The notes: generated by a model from the letters alone, not told the origin. Counted from the stretch's first letter, positions 11,186 to 21,880 are shown. The stretch: DNA of 64,000 nt from Strigamia acuminata (GCA_949358305.1 OX442314.1:63373369-63437368); one strand, 5' to 3'. Program-made: numbers and translations.

Positions 11186-14100
11186 ATGGAAGAGACTGAA
11201 AATCCATTTACATCATTCGATGACGACCTCTTTCCTGCGGATAAGGGGGACGAATCTTGGCGAGAGTCCTTGAATGCAATAATTGAAAGCGCTGTAAATC
11301 CTCCTGTTCGAGAGGAAACCACTAGTTCTAGTGGAGGAGTATGCGAAAGTTTGGAGGCAATGATGGAAAATTTAGATATCTCCTCGAAATTATCTAGACA
11401 TCATAGACTTCGTAAATATGTCAAAGAACATCAGCTCAAGAGAGCTGAAGTAGTTGAACGCATCAAACGTTTGGGAAACAGTAGCGACGACCCCCGAATG
11501 AAAATAACAATAGGTGGACTCACCTATAATGCTTTAATGGATTCAGGAGCCACCCAATGTTTTATTGGATTACAATTACTTGACAGTACTTGTGCCTCCC
11601 CTGACTTCATTCAAGATTGCCCCCGAAATATGAAAGTGTGTGCCGTCGGCATAACTCATATCCCACTAGGACAAATAACCCTTTGTGTTCAATGGGCAGA
11701 TGGAGTAGAATTCACTCCAATGAATTTCATCATTCTAGACCGAAATGTGTGTGGCCTAATTTTAGGACACAATTTTATGCGTCGTACCACAATCAATTTA
11801 AATCCAGCACGAGCTGTATTTGATTGTGACAACAAACCTGGTTGGACTGCGCCTTACGTAGATAACGAATTTAATGACAGTCTAGCGAGGTTACGCACAA
11901 TAAAAGACGACGGAACAGTCACTCATACACCCGACAATTGGGAAGAATTGTTGGTGAAAGATTGTGATTGCTCCGACGAGGAAAAGACCAAATTACTAGA
12001 AGTAATTTCCGGAATCAAGCACGTCTTTCGGGACAAAGTTGGTTGTACGAACCTTGCTAAACATAAAATTACGTTTAAAAAGGACGCGAAATGGAAAAAA
12101 CAACCGTTTCGCATGTACAATCCAGCTAAAATTGCTATCATGACCAAACTAGTTGAAGAGCTAGAAGCAGAGAATCTCATTGAGAAAGCTACGGGACCTT
12201 ACATAAGTCATCCCGTAATAGTTGCCAAACCAAATGGCACCTATAGGTTATGTATTGATTACCGATGGCTAAATGCGATCACCGAGGTCAATGCAATCCA
12301 AATGCCCAGTATTGATTTGCTCATGCACAATACTAATCAGGCAAAATACTTCACCTCACTTGACCTTACAAAAGGATATTATCAAGTAGAGATGGAAGAC
12401 GAAGATAAGCAGAAAACTGCTTTCTATACCCCGAAAGGCAACTATCAATTTGTACGTATGCCATTTGGGTTATGTAACGCGCCTTGTACATTTCAAGCCC
12501 TAATGGAACAAGTTATGGGTGACGCGTTATATAAACATGCATTAGTCTATTTAGACGATGTAATTATCTTTTCTCGGACTTGGGATCAACATCTCGGTCA
12601 TATTAAAGATGTATTAGAACGACTAGACAAAGCAAACTTGTCCGTAAATAAAGAAAAGTCTAAGTTCGGCAGAACTACACTAAAATTTCTGGGACACCTA
12701 ATCACGCCAAATGGATTGGCCCCGGATCCTGATAAAATCGCGTCAGTACGAAAATTTCCCACCCCAAAAACATCGAAAGATGTACAAAGGTTTCACGGGT
12801 TGGCAAATTTCTTTAGGAAGTTTATTCCTAACCACGGTGAAATTGCTACTCCACTGACTAGCATAATGCACGAGAAAGCAACCTTTGTCTGGGGACAAGA
12901 GCAAATAGACGCTTTCGAAAAAATTAAAGACATCTTATGCGACGAAACTCAAGTTTTGTTAATGCCTAATATGCTCGAACCCTTTGTGATTCTAACAGAC
13001 GCTTCACATTCAGGATTAGGAGCAGTGTTATGCCAAGATGTGGACTTTCTTGATAAAAACAAGGACAAATGGATTAAAACTCCAAGACCCGTAGCTTACG
13101 CTAGTCGCGTACTTCGAGGAGCCGAGCAACGTTACACTACTCCCGAACTAGAGTGTCTAGCGGTAGTATGGGCTGTAGAACGTTTCCGCCCTTACATAGA
13201 ATACACGTCTTTCACCCTGGAGTCAGATGCAGAAGCCTTAAAATGGCTAATGGGGACGCCAGAACCTTCTGGTCGTTTTGGCCGATGGGCAATTAAACTG
13301 CAATGCGGCGCCTTTAAAATTAAGTATCGTCGTGGTACTCAAAATCAAGTCGCAGACGCATTTTCAAGAGCTCCTTTGAGTATTGAAGACATTCCGAAGG
13401 ATGATTATATCGAACCCACAGAAATAACTCAATTCTGGCCCGAGTGGGACGGAAATAAAGAAGTTACTCGTAGAGAAGAACCAAAACCCTGTCAGTTCTT
13501 AACAAACGTGTCAGTAAAGTTTGATTATTCCAAAAAATTAAATAATTCTTTGGAAAAGGGGGAGAAAGGTCATGTAGAACCAGAAACTTTATTTAGTGCT
13601 TTAACCGAAGTACTAAGTATAGTTCCTCCTACCAGAGCAGAAATCATAGAAGCTCAGCTCAAGGATTATGAATGTAGAAAAATAATAACTCATCTAAAAT
13701 TAGATGAAGTTGAGCAAAAGAAAAATAAGAAAACTAAGCGATGGATGAAAGACATCAAAGGCTACCAACTAGATTTCAAAGAAAATCATGATAATGAAGA
13801 TGAGAATAGTAATGATTCTGAAATGTTAATCTTCTTCAAACCAACATTTGAAGAAGAATTAAATGATTCCGGCAACGGATTTAAAGCGGTGATTCCACCG
13901 TCTTTAGTACGACGAGTGTTGTTCGCATGCCACGGACATCCGTTAAGTGGACACGCAGGGATGAGTAAAACGCTCGAACGAGCGAAACTCATCTATTATT
14001 GGCCTAAAATGAGCAAGGACACGTGTAATTATGTTCGTAGTTGTGTTCATTGCCAACAATACAAACCTAGTCAACACCGAAAACACAGAGCGAGTTATAC

Positions 14101-15352
14101 TCCTCACAATATGGCACAGCCATGGGAAGTTCTTTGTTTAGACTTCATGGGTCCCAAACCCGCTGGTCAATACCAACATAAATATATTTTAGTAGGAATT
14201 GATCAATGTACTAAATGGGTAGAATTAGCCCCATTAAGCAAAGCTTCAAGTGAAGCAATTATAACAAAGTTAGGTGATATCGTACATAGATGGGGATACC
14301 CCAGGAAAATTATCAGTGATAATGGAAAACAGTTCGCATCCACCATCTATGAGGGTTTCTGTAAAAGGCATAACATTAAAATGACGCATATAAGTCCTTA
14401 TCATGCCCAGGCCAACCCCACAGAACGGGCAAACAGGGATATCAAAATAATGCTTGCAATTTATTCTGATGTGCACTCTCACTGGCCACGTTTTCTGAAT
14501 GAATTTGCATTTGCATCCAGAACGGCAAAATCCGAAGCAACCGGATCGACGCCATTTTTATTAAATACGGGAAGAATAGTAACACTACCTTTCGACCCGC
14601 GAATTATTCAACACGCGAATAAATTCGATAAAAATAACCCTGAGGAATTCGTGTTTAATTTACTCGGGATTTTACGAAGAGCACACCAAGAAATGCACCG
14701 TAGGATCCAACTAAATTACGAGAAACACGACAGAATTCACCGTAATAAATTTCATATTTGCAAATATGAAGTAGGTGATTTAGTCTGGAAAAATACACAT
14801 ATTCTTTCCAATCAAGACAAAGGCATTACTAAAGGATTTGCTGAAAAACGAGACGGACCGTGGGAAATCACGGCCGTATTAACAGGAGGTGCATACGCCT
14901 TACGAAAATTATTAGATGACTCAATTGAACCATCGATAAATACGGATGATCTCACCCCGTATATCCCTTCATACCCGATTGAGACATGGACTCTGGGTCA
15001 GAAAAAAGGAAAACTGAAAGATCATCCAAACCCTGATTGGATGTCGGCAAATTCCGAATTTAACGAATCTAATTCACAAGAATTAGATAATCAAGATATG
15101 GAAGAAACCTCTCGTGAAAATCTTGAAAAAGATATGGAAGAACTTCCTCAAGAAACTCTTGAACAAGAAGAAAGAATAATTCCTACCTCAAATGAAAATG
15201 GAAACGAGATTATCGATCCGCGAAGTAATAACTCAAATAAACGGAAGCGAACAGCTGACCTTCCGGAGATAATCTCGAGACCGAAAAGAACTTCGAAGCC
15301 AAATCCGAAATATACTACGGATTTTGTGCAGATGATTCAAGAACGTCGTTAA
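11186..15352 (+). CDS. pol: pol polyprotein (protease, RT, RNase H, integrase) of retrotransposon 1
   Basis: The first in-frame ATG is at 11186, but the frame is open from the frameshift site at 10991, so the real product is probably a Gag-Pol fusion. Order by rough residue from 11186: aspartic protease DSGAT (~118) with ILGHNF downstream; RT with SLDLTKGYYQ (~390) and YLDD (~453); RNase H LTDASHSGLG (~603) and a PELECLAVVWA stretch; integrase HHCC finger (~915-955) and a D-D-E triad at CLDFMG (~985), SDNGKQF (~1043) and PTERANR (~1079). The last two catalytic residues are about 35 apart. No chromodomain follows. The tail is Glu/Asn-rich and ends with basic KRKR and PKRTSK patches, a possible nuclear localisation signal. 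All catalytic motifs look intact. Confidence 0.95.
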   Translation: MEETENPFTSFDDDLFPADKGDESWRESLNAIIESAVNPPVREETTSSSGGVCESLEAMMENLDISSKLSRHHRLRKYVKEHQLKRAEVVERIKRLGNSSDDPRMKITIGGLTYNALMDSGATQCFIGLQLLDSTCASPDFIQDCPRNMKVCAVGITHIPLGQITLCVQWADGVEFTPMNFIILDRNVCGLILGHNFMRRTTINLNPARAVFDCDNKPGWTAPYVDNEFNDSLARLRTIKDDGTVTHTPDNWEELLVKDCDCSDEEKTKLLEVISGIKHVFRDKVGCTNLAKHKITFKKDAKWKKQPFRMYNPAKIAIMTKLVEELEAENLIEKATGPYISHPVIVAKPNGTYRLCIDYRWLNAITEVNAIQMPSIDLLMHNTNQAKYFTSLDLTKGYYQVEMEDEDKQKTAFYTPKGNYQFVRMPFGLCNAPCTFQALMEQVMGDALYKHALVYLDDVIIFSRTWDQHLGHIKDVLERLDKANLSVNKEKSKFGRTTLKFLGHLITPNGLAPDPDKIASVRKFPTPKTSKDVQRFHGLANFFRKFIPNHGEIATPLTSIMHEKATFVWGQEQIDAFEKIKDILCDETQVLLMPNMLEPFVILTDASHSGLGAVLCQDVDFLDKNKDKWIKTPRPVAYASRVLRGAEQRYTTPELECLAVVWAVERFRPYIEYTSFTLESDAEALKWLMGTPEPSGRFGRWAIKLQCGAFKIKYRRGTQNQVADAFSRAPLSIEDIPKDDYIEPTEITQFWPEWDGNKEVTRREEPKPCQFLTNVSVKFDYSKKLNNSLEKGEKGHVEPETLFSALTEVLSIVPPTRAEIIEAQLKDYECRKIITHLKLDEVEQKKNKKTKRWMKDIKGYQLDFKENHDNEDENSNDSEMLIFFKPTFEEELNDSGNGFKAVIPPSLVRRVLFACHGHPLSGHAGMSKTLERAKLIYYWPKMSKDTCNYVRSCVHCQQYKPSQHRKHRASYTPHNMAQPWEVLCLDFMGPKPAGQYQHKYILVGIDQCTKWVELAPLSKASSEAIITKLGDIVHRWGYPRKIISDNGKQFASTIYEGFCKRHNIKMTHISPYHAQANPTERANRDIKIMLAIYSDVHSHWPRFLNEFAFASRTAKSEATGSTPFLLNTGRIVTLPFDPRIIQHANKFDKNNPEEFVFNLLGILRRAHQEMHRRIQLNYEKHDRIHRNKFHICKYEVGDLVWKNTHILSNQDKGITKGFAEKRDGPWEITAVLTGGAYALRKLLDDSIEPSINTDDLTPYIPSYPIETWTLGQKKGKLKDHPNPDWMSANSEFNESNSQELDNQDMEETSRENLEKDMEELPQETLEQEERIIPTSNENGNEIIDPRSNNSNKRKRTADLPEIISRPKRTSKPNPKYTTDFVQMIQERR

Positions 15353-15942
15353 AAAAAGATTCTAAATATAAAAAGAATATTCTAAAAAGATATTGATTCA
15401 AATCAGTTATTGAATATTCAAATCGAAATTCGCGAAGTCACCTGGTAACTTATGACCCCGGGTGGAGAGTAAAAGATTCGTTCTATATTCAGTCTTCTAA
15501 CACACACGTGAGAGAAGAAGAACTTCGTCGAATTCAACAAAAATCACGAACAATTGCGTCGATATTGTTAGCCATTAAACAAAGAATACAGGTATGATGA
15601 TCATACATATGAATTAATATATATATCATGACATCTCTTTATATTTAAAGAAATACAAACCAGCGGAATTCGTTTATTAGCGGCGGAGGATTTGAAAGCC
15701 ACGTGCTCTAAACTCCAAGTTATCGTCGAAGCGACTATACTTAGAATTCTACAAGCTACGCTTCTAAAGGAAGCAGGACATTTTCGTAAGTTCGATAAAA
15801 TTATCAATACACGAAAGTGTAAAGTTGTAACGAATTATAATTATAAAATTCGTAAATTGAGTTACGCGTCTTCTCAATAGAGGGCGCGCGCATACAAAAG
15901 TATTGCAAATAAAACTAAAACGTTTTCTATATTTGTAGAATT
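15353..15942 (+). other. pol-ORF3 spacer with a 3' splice-like site
   Basis: No conserved ORF. Just before the ORF3 start is TTTTCTATATTTGTAG (AG at 15937-15938), a good acceptor, 4 nt from the ATG. ORF3 could therefore be translated from a spliced subgenomic RNA, as env is in errantiviruses. The donor was not identified. Confidence 0.45.
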
Positions 15943-17553
15943 ATGGTCAAGAAGATACCAATTAAAAAGCGGCGAATTGTGATTCAGTCGAGCTCTTCGG
16001 AGGAAGACGATACACCCACGGTCAACCCGACCATCGTAACAATCCCGGGAGCGCCAAATACTCCTATTGTGCTCGACCAAAAAGGATGGGACATATTAAC
16101 CTGGGCCCGAAACAACCCAGAGGCTCTCCCAAAGGAAATTCGTCCAAAAACGGCTGTACCCAAAACGGCGATGGAGGTTACCCAAGAAACCTTCATTATA
16201 CCAAAAAAGGACAGTTTCTCCAAAAGCCATCCTTTACAGCCGGTCCATAAACCAAGTACGAGTCGAATGAACGATTCATCGACCTCTCATGAGAGAAGTC
16301 TGGACGAGATTGTCCAATTAGAGGCGAATCGAAATCCCGAAGGAAATCGCCATCAAGACAACAAACGTAAACAGCGAGAGTACGTTCATTACGACTCGCC
16401 GCCACCCACGACTTCGCGCGAAGTAGTGTATACTCCTAGACATAATATGGCTAGAGGGAAACGTACGTTTGTGTCTACCAGAGCCCCCAAACTGCAGCCG
16501 ATGACTGTTCAACAAAGAGCAGCTAATAAGCAAGAAAAGGCACTACGTCGAAAAGCCGCCTGCGATCGCGACCTGGAATTGGGAATTCCACACGACAATT
16601 TGGAGCTCGCGAAGGGCGAAATACCGTGCCCCTTTTGTTTCGGGGTCGGCTGGATGTCCGGCTCCGGGACAGGATGCCATTTGGCATCGTGCGGGAATTG
16701 TTTCGGATCGAAAAGACGATTAAAAATCCAACCCTGGAACCCAAAGTTTGTTTCATTCGTGGTTAAAGGTTTGTTCGATCCAATACCCCGAAAATGGGCA
16801 ACCTGCCACCTTTGTAAAGCTTTATTATCTAACGATGGCAAAGCTGTATACGAGGATCCCGAATTTATGAATTCGCGAAGAACGCCCCTTGGCCTTCAAA
16901 TGGGTTTGGAAAAAATGCCAAGTGTTGTCTGCGTAGATAACGCGACCCAAACGGAAGAAACCGCATTGGTTCCCATGCCAAATATCGCGGAACACGGGAT
17001 TTCGAACGAATTCTTAATCGAACCCTACCAAGTTCCCCCGAACACCAAGATAGGACAGTTATTCGTTTGGGAGGTCGAATACTACTATCCCATCGTAGCT
17101 CGACTTGCGATAATAATTTCTCGCCAATTGATTACGGGTCTTCCCGATCAAATAACGGTAGGATACGTGACCCGGATCATGCAAATGATCTTGAATCCAC
17201 GTCGCGTTGAGGGCTTCAACATTTTGGAGCACCTTTGGAATTTGCTCGTGGGAAAAATCGCAGCTGAGATGAAAAATCAAATATGCGAAGGCTGGATTTT
17301 GGTTTTGCCCCCGGTGATTGACATCTACGAAGATCTCAAGAAAATGATCGATGAAGAAGACGGATCGACTGATCAGCCTGAAGCAGGGGATAAAGCACCC
17401 GAGACTCCCATCGCCACGGAAGTTGTTGCGACCGCTGCATTCTTCATAGATCGGCAACCGGAAGAACCTCTTCCCGCCAAGAAACGTGGCAAAAGCTCCT
17501 CTTCGAAGGATAGGCAAAAGCCCGCCACGGAGACCGAAAAAGGTCAAGAATAA
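15943..17553 (+). CDS. ORF3 of retrotransposon 1: novel cysteine-motif protein, not envelope-like
   Basis: A 536-aa frame in the position where errantiviruses carry env. It has no signal peptide, no fusion peptide and no clear transmembrane anchor. The N-terminus is basic (MVKKIPIKKRR), followed by an acidic Ser patch (SSSSEEDD), a nuclear-type pattern. Residues ~130-205 are Arg/Lys-rich. Around residue 227 is a cysteine cluster: CPFCFGVG and, 13 residues later, CGNCFGSK, both CxxCxGx(G/K) like the DnaJ cysteine-rich repeats. A further CHLCK lies near 286. A hydrophobic helical region (~365-465) precedes an acidic, then Lys/Ser-rich, tail. I do not recognise the family. The frame has stayed fully open, implying it is used by the element. 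Possible roles are RNA binding or chaperone-like assembly (inference). Confidence 0.85.
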   Translation: MVKKIPIKKRRIVIQSSSSEEDDTPTVNPTIVTIPGAPNTPIVLDQKGWDILTWARNNPEALPKEIRPKTAVPKTAMEVTQETFIIPKKDSFSKSHPLQPVHKPSTSRMNDSSTSHERSLDEIVQLEANRNPEGNRHQDNKRKQREYVHYDSPPPTTSREVVYTPRHNMARGKRTFVSTRAPKLQPMTVQQRAANKQEKALRRKAACDRDLELGIPHDNLELAKGEIPCPFCFGVGWMSGSGTGCHLASCGNCFGSKRRLKIQPWNPKFVSFVVKGLFDPIPRKWATCHLCKALLSNDGKAVYEDPEFMNSRRTPLGLQMGLEKMPSVVCVDNATQTEETALVPMPNIAEHGISNEFLIEPYQVPPNTKIGQLFVWEVEYYYPIVARLAIIISRQLITGLPDQITVGYVTRIMQMILNPRRVEGFNILEHLWNLLVGKIAAEMKNQICEGWILVLPPVIDIYEDLKKMIDEEDGSTDQPEAGDKAPETPIATEVVATAAFFIDRQPEEPLPAKKRGKSSSSKDRQKPATETEKGQE

Positions 17554-17907
17554 GCGGTATTTCGAATTTAAACAATTAGCAGTTTGTTTGTGTGTTCTGT
17601 GATAAAAAGATATAATATGTAACCGGAAAATTCTTTAATTAAGATTTTTGTAAGAAGTGCTTTTTCCGTTATACGAAAATGACTTCATGTTTATTGTTTT
17701 AATAATAACCAAATTATTTTTATAACCGTCTCTAAAAAGAGAAAATAAAAACATTTTTGAGCATCCTAAGGATAAGAACATGTTTATTAAAAACACTCGT
17801 GGGCCTTATAAGTATTGGAAATAAAATATTTATTAATATGGATAAATTTGGCACAAATGATATTCCTAAAGAATAACATAAAATATAAGAGTATATGTTT
17901 AGTTATT
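17554..17907 (+). other. 3' untranslated region of retrotransposon 1
   Basis: AT-rich sequence without ORFs between ORF3 and the polypurine tract. Confidence 0.6.
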
Positions 17908-17917
17908 AAGGGGGATG
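17908..17917 (+). promoter_or_regulatory. Polypurine tract of retrotransposon 1
   Basis: AAGGGGGATG directly abuts the 3' LTR. This purine run would prime plus-strand synthesis. Confidence 0.8.
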
Positions 17918-19894
17918 TGTGACAAATTAGCAATAGATGGCGCCACTAGTACTAGCGGCAAATTCAACCTCGAGCTTACTATTTCCCATATAAATAGTTC
18001 ACAAACATATTATTATGTTTGATACGACCAAATGTGATTCACATCGATAATATAAAGGTATATTATCAATACTTAAGAAGATAAAAATAGGCGTTACTGC
18101 TTTATCACCGATACATGACGAGGAACACGGTTTTGAATGTATTTCCGTTCTGTGTATCCATTTCCTGTCCCCGGTATCCAGTTCCGGTTTATGCTAAAAG
18201 ATTAACATAATCCCAATTTGCATCTCCGTATCCACTTCCTGCGATACGAGATTGGTGGAACCTAATCCCACCGAGTATAAAACTCCCTGACAACAGGAAG
18301 TTAAGTTAGTTCTTGATTTCTGGTTATTTGGTATGTTCCGCATGTCAAATAACTGTTTCTTACTCAGGGCATGGGCCTACCGGTCCATGCATAGCATGGC
18401 TCTGCTGAGCCATGCAACCCCCGTCAACTGAAGGCGAAGTTCGGACTGTTAATGTTTCCGTCAAACGGTCTTGCCGAGGAGAAAGCCTCCCGCATAAGTA
18501 TCCTCGTGGTCGGACAATAGAATCACGTGTGATACCAAAGTATTTAGTAACCGTTAGTAGCACTGTTACTGAAAGAGATTGACTCCATCACTTGATGGTG
18601 CCAAAGCAGTCTGCATGCAAAACATGCAGTTACCGCCAGTAGCACTATGTGTTTGGGAAAGTTATATCTCTTCGGTGATGGTGCCAAAGCAGTCTACTTA
18701 TGAGTAGTATCTCGGGTGATTAATTCTGTTGTGCAGAACTGCGGGCTATATCCCCCTGAATACCAGTGCCGTCTCTCACCGCACTGTTATTTAGGGCACG
18801 CGCGATACTGTTCTGCTCAGCAAGGCGAACTTTGACGGCAATTGTGTGTTGCGATGTTTAACCTTTATTATATTTTGTAGTTGATAAATACACCTTAATT
18901 GTTTAAACTTGGCAACAAGTTAACAACCGAAGTAAGTCACGAGACTTATTTCACTGTATGACGAATCAAATTCGTAACAATAAATTGAATACAATTTATT
19001 GAGTTAATTTATTAAACTCACAACATCGCGAATTAAATATAATTCGCAAGCGGAACCTTGGCGAATAAATGACTTCATTTATTCATTACCAATTTCCAAC
19101 CCTAGTTGTGGCGGTGCACATGAGTCAACCGCACCTCTCGGATCGAACCAAGAAGCATTACACGGACCATTACACGATACGGACCTGGAACGCGAACGAA
19201 GTAGTTCCACGATTACGAAGCGCCGACGGAAGCCGCGAGGACACAGCCAGCCCGGCTATCGCAGACGACATCTATAACTCGGTCGAGCGGGCGTTTTGCC
19301 GTTCCCGAACCCCGGATCACCAATAACCGTAATCATATTATTTCAGGGCTGTTTTACAGCCAATTTCATGTATACCGTACTGCCTCGATTTAACGCCGGG
19401 GCGTTTATTCATTTTTTCTAGTTGACCCCCCCGGCGTTCATTCAAAGCCCGGCGATTATTCGCGCCGGGCGTCTACCCGAAAAAAAAAATTGGAAAGCCA
19501 CTCATTGCTAGCTATTCTTCGATGTTTCGACCAAAAGACCTCTCAAAACGTTTAAAAAACGTTTCAACCCGGCGTTTAAACAAACCCGGCGTTCATTTAA
19601 GGCCGGCGTTTATTGCCATTTCGTCCTCAGTTTGCCCGGCGCTTAATCAGGAGCCGGCGTTTAGATACGACCGGCGTTAAATCGAGGCAGTACGGTAGTT
19701 TAACTTGTATTTAACTTGCCAAATGTCGGCATTAGTCATTTGTATAACTTTAGATTTGTTTATATTGTTTAATAACAATAAATGTCTTGTTTTGATAACT
19801 CTGTTGTATTTATTTATCTCGTTACTATTCACTAATTCACGCGACTTATACCCGGTACTATCATGCGATAGGAGTTGTGGTCGTCACCGTCACA
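17918..19894 (+). repeat. 3' LTR of retrotransposon 1, interrupted by a MITE
   Basis: Offset from the 5' LTR is a constant 11494 bp up to the insertion at 19373. Removing the 321-bp insert and one TA gives 1654 bp, the same length as the 5' LTR. Sampled segments appear identical. Confidence 0.93.
19375..19695. mobile_element. 321-bp MITE with iterated CCGGCGTTNA motifs
   Basis: Terminal inverted repeats start CCGTACTGCCTCGATTTAAC and mirror at the right end. TA duplicates flank it (19373-19374, 19696-19697), and the empty site exists in the 5' LTR (CATGTATAGTTT at 7873-7884). Inside are about ten variants of CCGGCGTTTA/CCGGCGTTCA on both arms, looking like subterminal transposase-binding repeats. 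No coding capacity. Confidence 0.9.
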
Positions 19895-20015
19895 AAGTTG
19901 TTTTTGTTTTTATGCATTTCTAACTTTTAATGGTTGATTGTAATTAAAGAAAATAATTAGCACACCAAGTCTTTTTCAAAAAGCAATGACAACGGAAATT
20001 AAATAAACTGAAATA

Positions 20016-20303
20016 CCGTACCGCCCCGTTTAATAGCCCGGGTGTTTTTTTTTAGCCACTCCAACCCCTCCCCCCGCGCTAATTTGAAACTCGGCGTTTA
20101 ATCAAACCCGGCGCTTATCCAAAAAAAATTCGTTTCAGGTTCACGTGAAATTTTCTTGTCGCGGCTTCACTACTGTTTGCTAACGCAAACCGCACTGCAC
20201 GCAATTTAAATTCAAAGTCATACGAATGTTTTTTTTTTATTGGAGCTATAACGCAAAGCGTTTTTATGAAAGAAAAAAATAAACAAATTTTTAAAGCATT
20301 CAT
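20016..20303. mobile_element. Fragment of a CCGTA-ended transposon with a pogo/CENP-B-like HTH
   Basis: A TA then CCGTACCGCCCCGTTTAATA end is followed by CTCGGCGTTTAATC and CCCGGCGCTTATCC, the same motif set as the MITE at 19375. On the minus strand, ~20240-20115 encodes YDFEFKLRAVRFA...SEAATRKFHV, resembling the N-terminal helix-turn-helix of pogo/Tigger or Brinker-type proteins. The frame is broken beyond this and no matching right end was confirmed. Confidence 0.55.
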
Positions 20304-20504
20304 GAGTACCGTCTTTCCCCGAAATTAAGACCATGGTATTGAAATCGAATACAACACCATGGTGTTATATTCAGCCAAAATCATGTAAGTTTTCGAAAAA
20401 GTAAAATTGTTATTTACTCTATTAATTTGCATTCATTACGCTGATTAAAAAAGCAAAAAAGATGTCTAAATTAACAAAAACAACGATATACGGTACTTAT
20501 GTTT

Positions 20505-20835
20505 TAAAATCCATTGGTCAGAAAATCCATTTTTTGTCTGAAATCCATTTTTTGTATGAAAAACCATTGTTTTGTATAAAAATTCATTTTTTTTTCTGAA
20601 AAACCATTTTTTTTTCTGAAAGCCATTTTTTTTTCTGAAAATCCATTTTTTTTTCTGAAAATCCATTTTTTTTCTAGAAAACCAATTTTTTTGTCTAAAA
20701 ATCCATTTTTTGTCTGAAATCCATTTTTTGTCTGAAAATCAATTTTTTTTATCTGAAAATCAATTTTTTTATCTGAAAATCAATTTTTTATCTGAAAATT
20801 CATTTTTTGTTTAAAAATCCATTTTTATGCCCACT
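20505..20835. repeat. AT-rich minisatellite, unit about 19-20 bp
   Basis: Imperfect tandem copies of TCTGAAAATCCATTTTTTT with variable T-tracts. Not coding. Confidence 0.8.
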
Positions 20836-21295
20836 TGCAAAAATACTGTGTATGAAAATGCATGAAAATGCAATATTTCACCAAAAAATGCATCGTTTTT
20901 CATGAAAATGAAACTTGTTCACCTCAAAATGAATTTCTTTCTAATAAAACGCAATTTTTCGCCTGCAAATGTACAAGTAGTATTCTGCTTGAAAATGTTG
21001 TGAAGATGTTTTGCTGGATAATCATGGGGCCCCCAGTCATAAAATATATTGACTTCCTATTACGGGTCCAATTGCCTTAAGGCCAATTGCCTTGTTTTCA
21101 AAAAAAATATTTTTTCAGTACCAGCACCTTTAAAAAACCTGTTCTACCCTCATTCACGGTGTGTCTAGCCGACCCAATGCTGTTGTTTTCATAACAAGCC
21201 AGATAACGAGTATTTGTAGCAAACAGGACCACCAAATACGAATGGATTATTTGTATCACTACCAATAATTGGCTCGAGTCAAGTTGCAAAGGTAT
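20836..21295. other. No feature recognised
   Basis: A short spacer between the minisatellite and retrotransposon 2. The open frames are short and unsupported. Confidence 0.5.
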
Positions 21296-21868
21296 TGTTA
21301 CGTGGATTCCGGGCCTGATCAGGTTTCCACGCAACTGTGTTTAATTGGGGTTTTAATGAGTGTGAAAAGGAAGGAATGAGATTCATTTATGCTTTAAATT
21401 CAATTCAGATTTATTTGACCGGACAAACAGAGTTTGTTCGATCCCTTTTAAATTCAGTTACATTTATTCTCAAACAGGTCAGAATGTTATTTGGATAAAC
21501 TATCATTTTACATTTATCAAATGTACAACCTTTATTAATTGGGTTATAAAACAACTGTGTGATAATCTAAATGTAATGCAATCAAATTGGTTTTATAGTC
21601 ATCAGCCGCGCTCTTTATTGAGGCGACATCAGACTCTCTAGTTCCTGAAAAGCAAAAGTGATTAGAGAGCTGTCTTAGTGCGGGCTCCTTATTTATAGCA
21701 AATCTGCCATAAACCCCATAATTGAATTGATCGGTCCATCACATGGCGATGACGGAGTCCAACCGTCAGCGCCATCTGTGGCCGAAATTTAGCAACATTT
21801 AACCTAATAATGATTCGAATTACGTGCTACGAATCGCGCATCAATTGGCACGGTTCGTACACGTGACA
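21296..21868 (-). repeat. 3' LTR of retrotransposon 2 (573 bp)
   Basis: On the minus strand it starts TGTCACGTGTACG and ends ACGTAACA. It carries a CTATAAATAAGG promoter-like box. AGATGGCGC occurs on the minus strand (GCGCCATCT at 21769-21777). Confidence 0.92.
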
Positions 21869-21880
21869 ACTCCCTTTTTT
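21869..21880 (-). promoter_or_regulatory. Polypurine tract of retrotransposon 2
   Basis: On the minus strand AAAAAAGGGAGT directly abuts the 3' LTR. Confidence 0.75.

Larger units (their letters stand above)
6424..19894 (+). mobile_element. Retrotransposon 1: complete Ty3/gypsy-type LTR element with a third ORF
   Basis: Two direct LTRs (6424-8077 and 17918-19894) bound a 9.8-kb interior holding primer site, gag, frameshift signal, pol (protease-RT-RNase H-integrase), a third ORF and a polypurine tract. The 4-bp target duplication AAGT is visible at 6420-6423 and 19895-19898. The 3' LTR minus its 321-bp MITE and one TA is exactly 1654 bp, the same as the 5' LTR, and I saw no differences in the segments compared. 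All three ORFs are open, so the copy looks young and potentially autonomous. The domain order RT-RNase H-integrase places it in Ty3/gypsy (Metaviridae), not Copia or BEL. Confidence 0.93.
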
